Source: Crotophaga sulcirostris
Lineage: Eukaryota > Chordata > Aves > Cuculiformes > Crotophagidae
DNA length: 64,000 bases
Reading direction: 5' to 3'
Assembly: GCA_013397455.1 (NCBI GenBank)
Contig: VYZB01000331.1
Coordinates: 150,446 to 214,445, forward strand
The position numbers and the translations under genes were made by a program. Numbering within the stretch: position 1 is the first letter of the stretch; every line of letters begins with the position of its first letter. The notes under the pieces are model-generated. The model was not told the origin of the DNA, made no database searches, and saw only the letters and a program-made list of their open reading frames with translations. Below, one piece after another: positions 62,294-64,000 of the stretch.

Positions 62294-64000
62294 CTGTTTT
62301 ACCTTCTTTTTTTCAGACCAGATGCACAATCTAGCTAACAACATATGTAAGTCATTGCTTTCTTCAGCCACAAGCAAAATGCTGTATGCTTACTTGTACA
62401 CCTGAGCTAAGTGTTTGAAGGATGAGGTTTAGCTGACATCTTCATTCTCCCTGAAAGTGCTATGGCAGGGTTGTGAATGAAGAGAGCAGGCTTGGTAAAA
62501 GGAAAGAAACGCACACTGTCAGCTGTTTCCTCATCTTCTACTCCTGCCCCAGTCAGAGCTATCAGTTCATGGGAGACCACTTTACTTTTGTACTGGGAGG
62601 CCAGAACAGCCCGGGTCATGGCAGATGAGGGAGTACTGTTTGCAGACGTTCACAGGGGCCAGGTCAGCCAAGGCTGGGATTCCTGCTGGCAGCTGCCTTC
62701 TCAGCCTCAAGGTCCCTGGGGTCCCACCCAGCTCCCACTGTACTCATGTCTACCATTGGGCTTCAGTTTCTCATGCACCCAAACTGGTGCACCCAGGTCA
62801 AGGTCAGGAGTCTCCTACTGTCTCTCTACTCCTCGACTTGGGTATGCCAGGCCACATGGCCTGGGGCCAATGCAGTACACATGGGGAGAGTAGGTCTTTC
62901 CAAAGCTGGTTTGCATGACTGGAGTGCGGCCCTAGCAGCCATGATTTGGCCTTTCCCAGGATATATGTACAAAGGATCTTCCAGCAACAGCACCCAACGG
63001 TGCTACTTCCTTCTGAAGTCAATATTAGGGAGATGTATGCTACAGATACAAGCATTTAGTCTAAACAGCCAGTAAGAGAAGGATGCTTTAGCAATGTTTG
63101 GATGGCTTTTCCTATAAGTTTGGTTCCCATTTAAATGGCTCCAACTGTAGAAACTCCTCACTTCTGAACATGTCTCCCCCTTCTTTAATATGGTATCCAA
63201 CCTCAAATCTCTCATACTACATGCATGGAAATGCAGAAAAGAGTTTTATTTTTATTTAAAAAAAAAGAAAAGACAAAAGGGGCAAATTTCTCTTTGGTTA
63301 TGCTTCCAACCTCATTTACTTAGATTTCTTTTTCAGAAACAATTCTTTCTACCTTTTCTTAGGATGAAAGAGCAATTAGCAGAATACAAGACCCTCGAAG
63401 TAGTGAAATTCAGTATGTCATAAAGACCATGAGCCAAGATCATATCCATCACCACAGTTATAAGGCCTTTGATACTGCCTGTGTAATTCCCTTCCGTGTA
63501 ATTACATATGCGCACTGAGCCTGTGACTTAAAAGGATCAAACTACAGTTTTTGCCTAGAATCTTAATAGGGTTTTTGTTGATGTCTGCATTGGCTGGTTT
63601 TAATAAAGCTACTGGCTGCAAGTCTGAATAGTTCAGTAAATTCTACTGGTGAAGCTTTTGGCTTGTTTTGATTCAAACTTTGAACATCAGTGAAGAGGAG
63701 TTTGGTATAACTTACAATGATGATCCTATAATGCATATTTAAATTTCTACTCTTCCCAAACAATTTCAAGTGCAGCTTACACCTTAAAACTCTTTAAAAA
63801 AAATAAAATAAAAAAAGTATTTAACAAAATGTCTTCTTCAGTTTTTGAAGACTCCTTAAATATCCAATGACACTGTTATGGCTTACAATGGGTAAACTAT
63901 TAAGAAATCATAGTTGTTAATTCTGACATCTGCAGAGGAAAAGATTCTCTCTCCTTAAAATCTATAAAAAGTAAACCTTTGAAGAATGTCAGTCTCACTG
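62294..64000. other. Intergenic stretch, no gene recognised
   Basis: 1.7 kb. The part at about 62,420-62,950 is GC-richer and open in several overlapping frames on both strands (longest 138 codons, 62,477-62,893), without a recognisable domain. It could be unclassified repeat DNA next to the LTR. The rest is AT-rich with A-runs. Confidence 0.5.

Noticed and set aside
62477..62893. 138-codon open frame next to the LTR
   Set aside because: Three overlapping frames and the opposite strand are all open here, reflecting base composition. No retroviral or cellular domain motif is visible.

Overview
The window is vertebrate genomic DNA, almost certainly from a bird. It is AT-rich, with short GT-AG exons separated by larger introns, several 5'-truncated CR1 LINE copies ending in the avian ATTCTATGA-type 3' tail, a deleted mariner with TA target duplication, a probable solo LTR, and a sequencing gap inside a CCTT microsatellite. 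There are no bacterial-style operons, ribosome binding sites or CRISPR arrays. Nearly all short open frames are chance frames in introns, intergenic DNA or dead transposons.

From 1 to about 22,270 lies the 3' part of one plus-strand protein-coding gene. I assembled 14 exons whose splice phases join without conflict into a continuous frame of 452 residues plus stop. The product belongs to the TTC39/Iml2 tetratricopeptide family and looks most like TTC39B, a cytosolic TPR protein linked to LXR turnover and HDL cholesterol in mammals. The N-terminal exons and promoter lie upstream of the window. The stop codon is at 21,846-21,848, followed by a short 3' UTR with two AATAAA signals.

The introns carry most of the mobile DNA. 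A 1.9 kb minus-strand CR1 sits at 4,962-6,870. A plus-strand CR1 3' end sits at 17,075-17,775. A second plus-strand CR1 at about 18,200-20,163 was split by a 555-bp deleted mariner (18,254-18,808). Two related, unclassified sequences of about 140 bp lie in different introns (7,899-8,040 and 10,930-11,075).

From about 22,270 to 64,000 I see no convincing protein-coding gene. This 42 kb holds two short CR1 tails, the CCTT microsatellite with a 56-N gap, several short tandem duplications, remnants of old fold-back repeats, a probable LTR on the minus strand (61,784-62,293), a mildly GC-richer patch (about 36-39.3 kb) and a G-poor, pyrimidine-rich patch (about 48.4-49.5 kb). If the gene is TTC39B, this would be the gene-poor interval downstream of it, which in mammals leads toward FREM1. 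I found no evidence for a novel multi-gene system. The most informative item beyond the gene is the mariner nested in a CR1.
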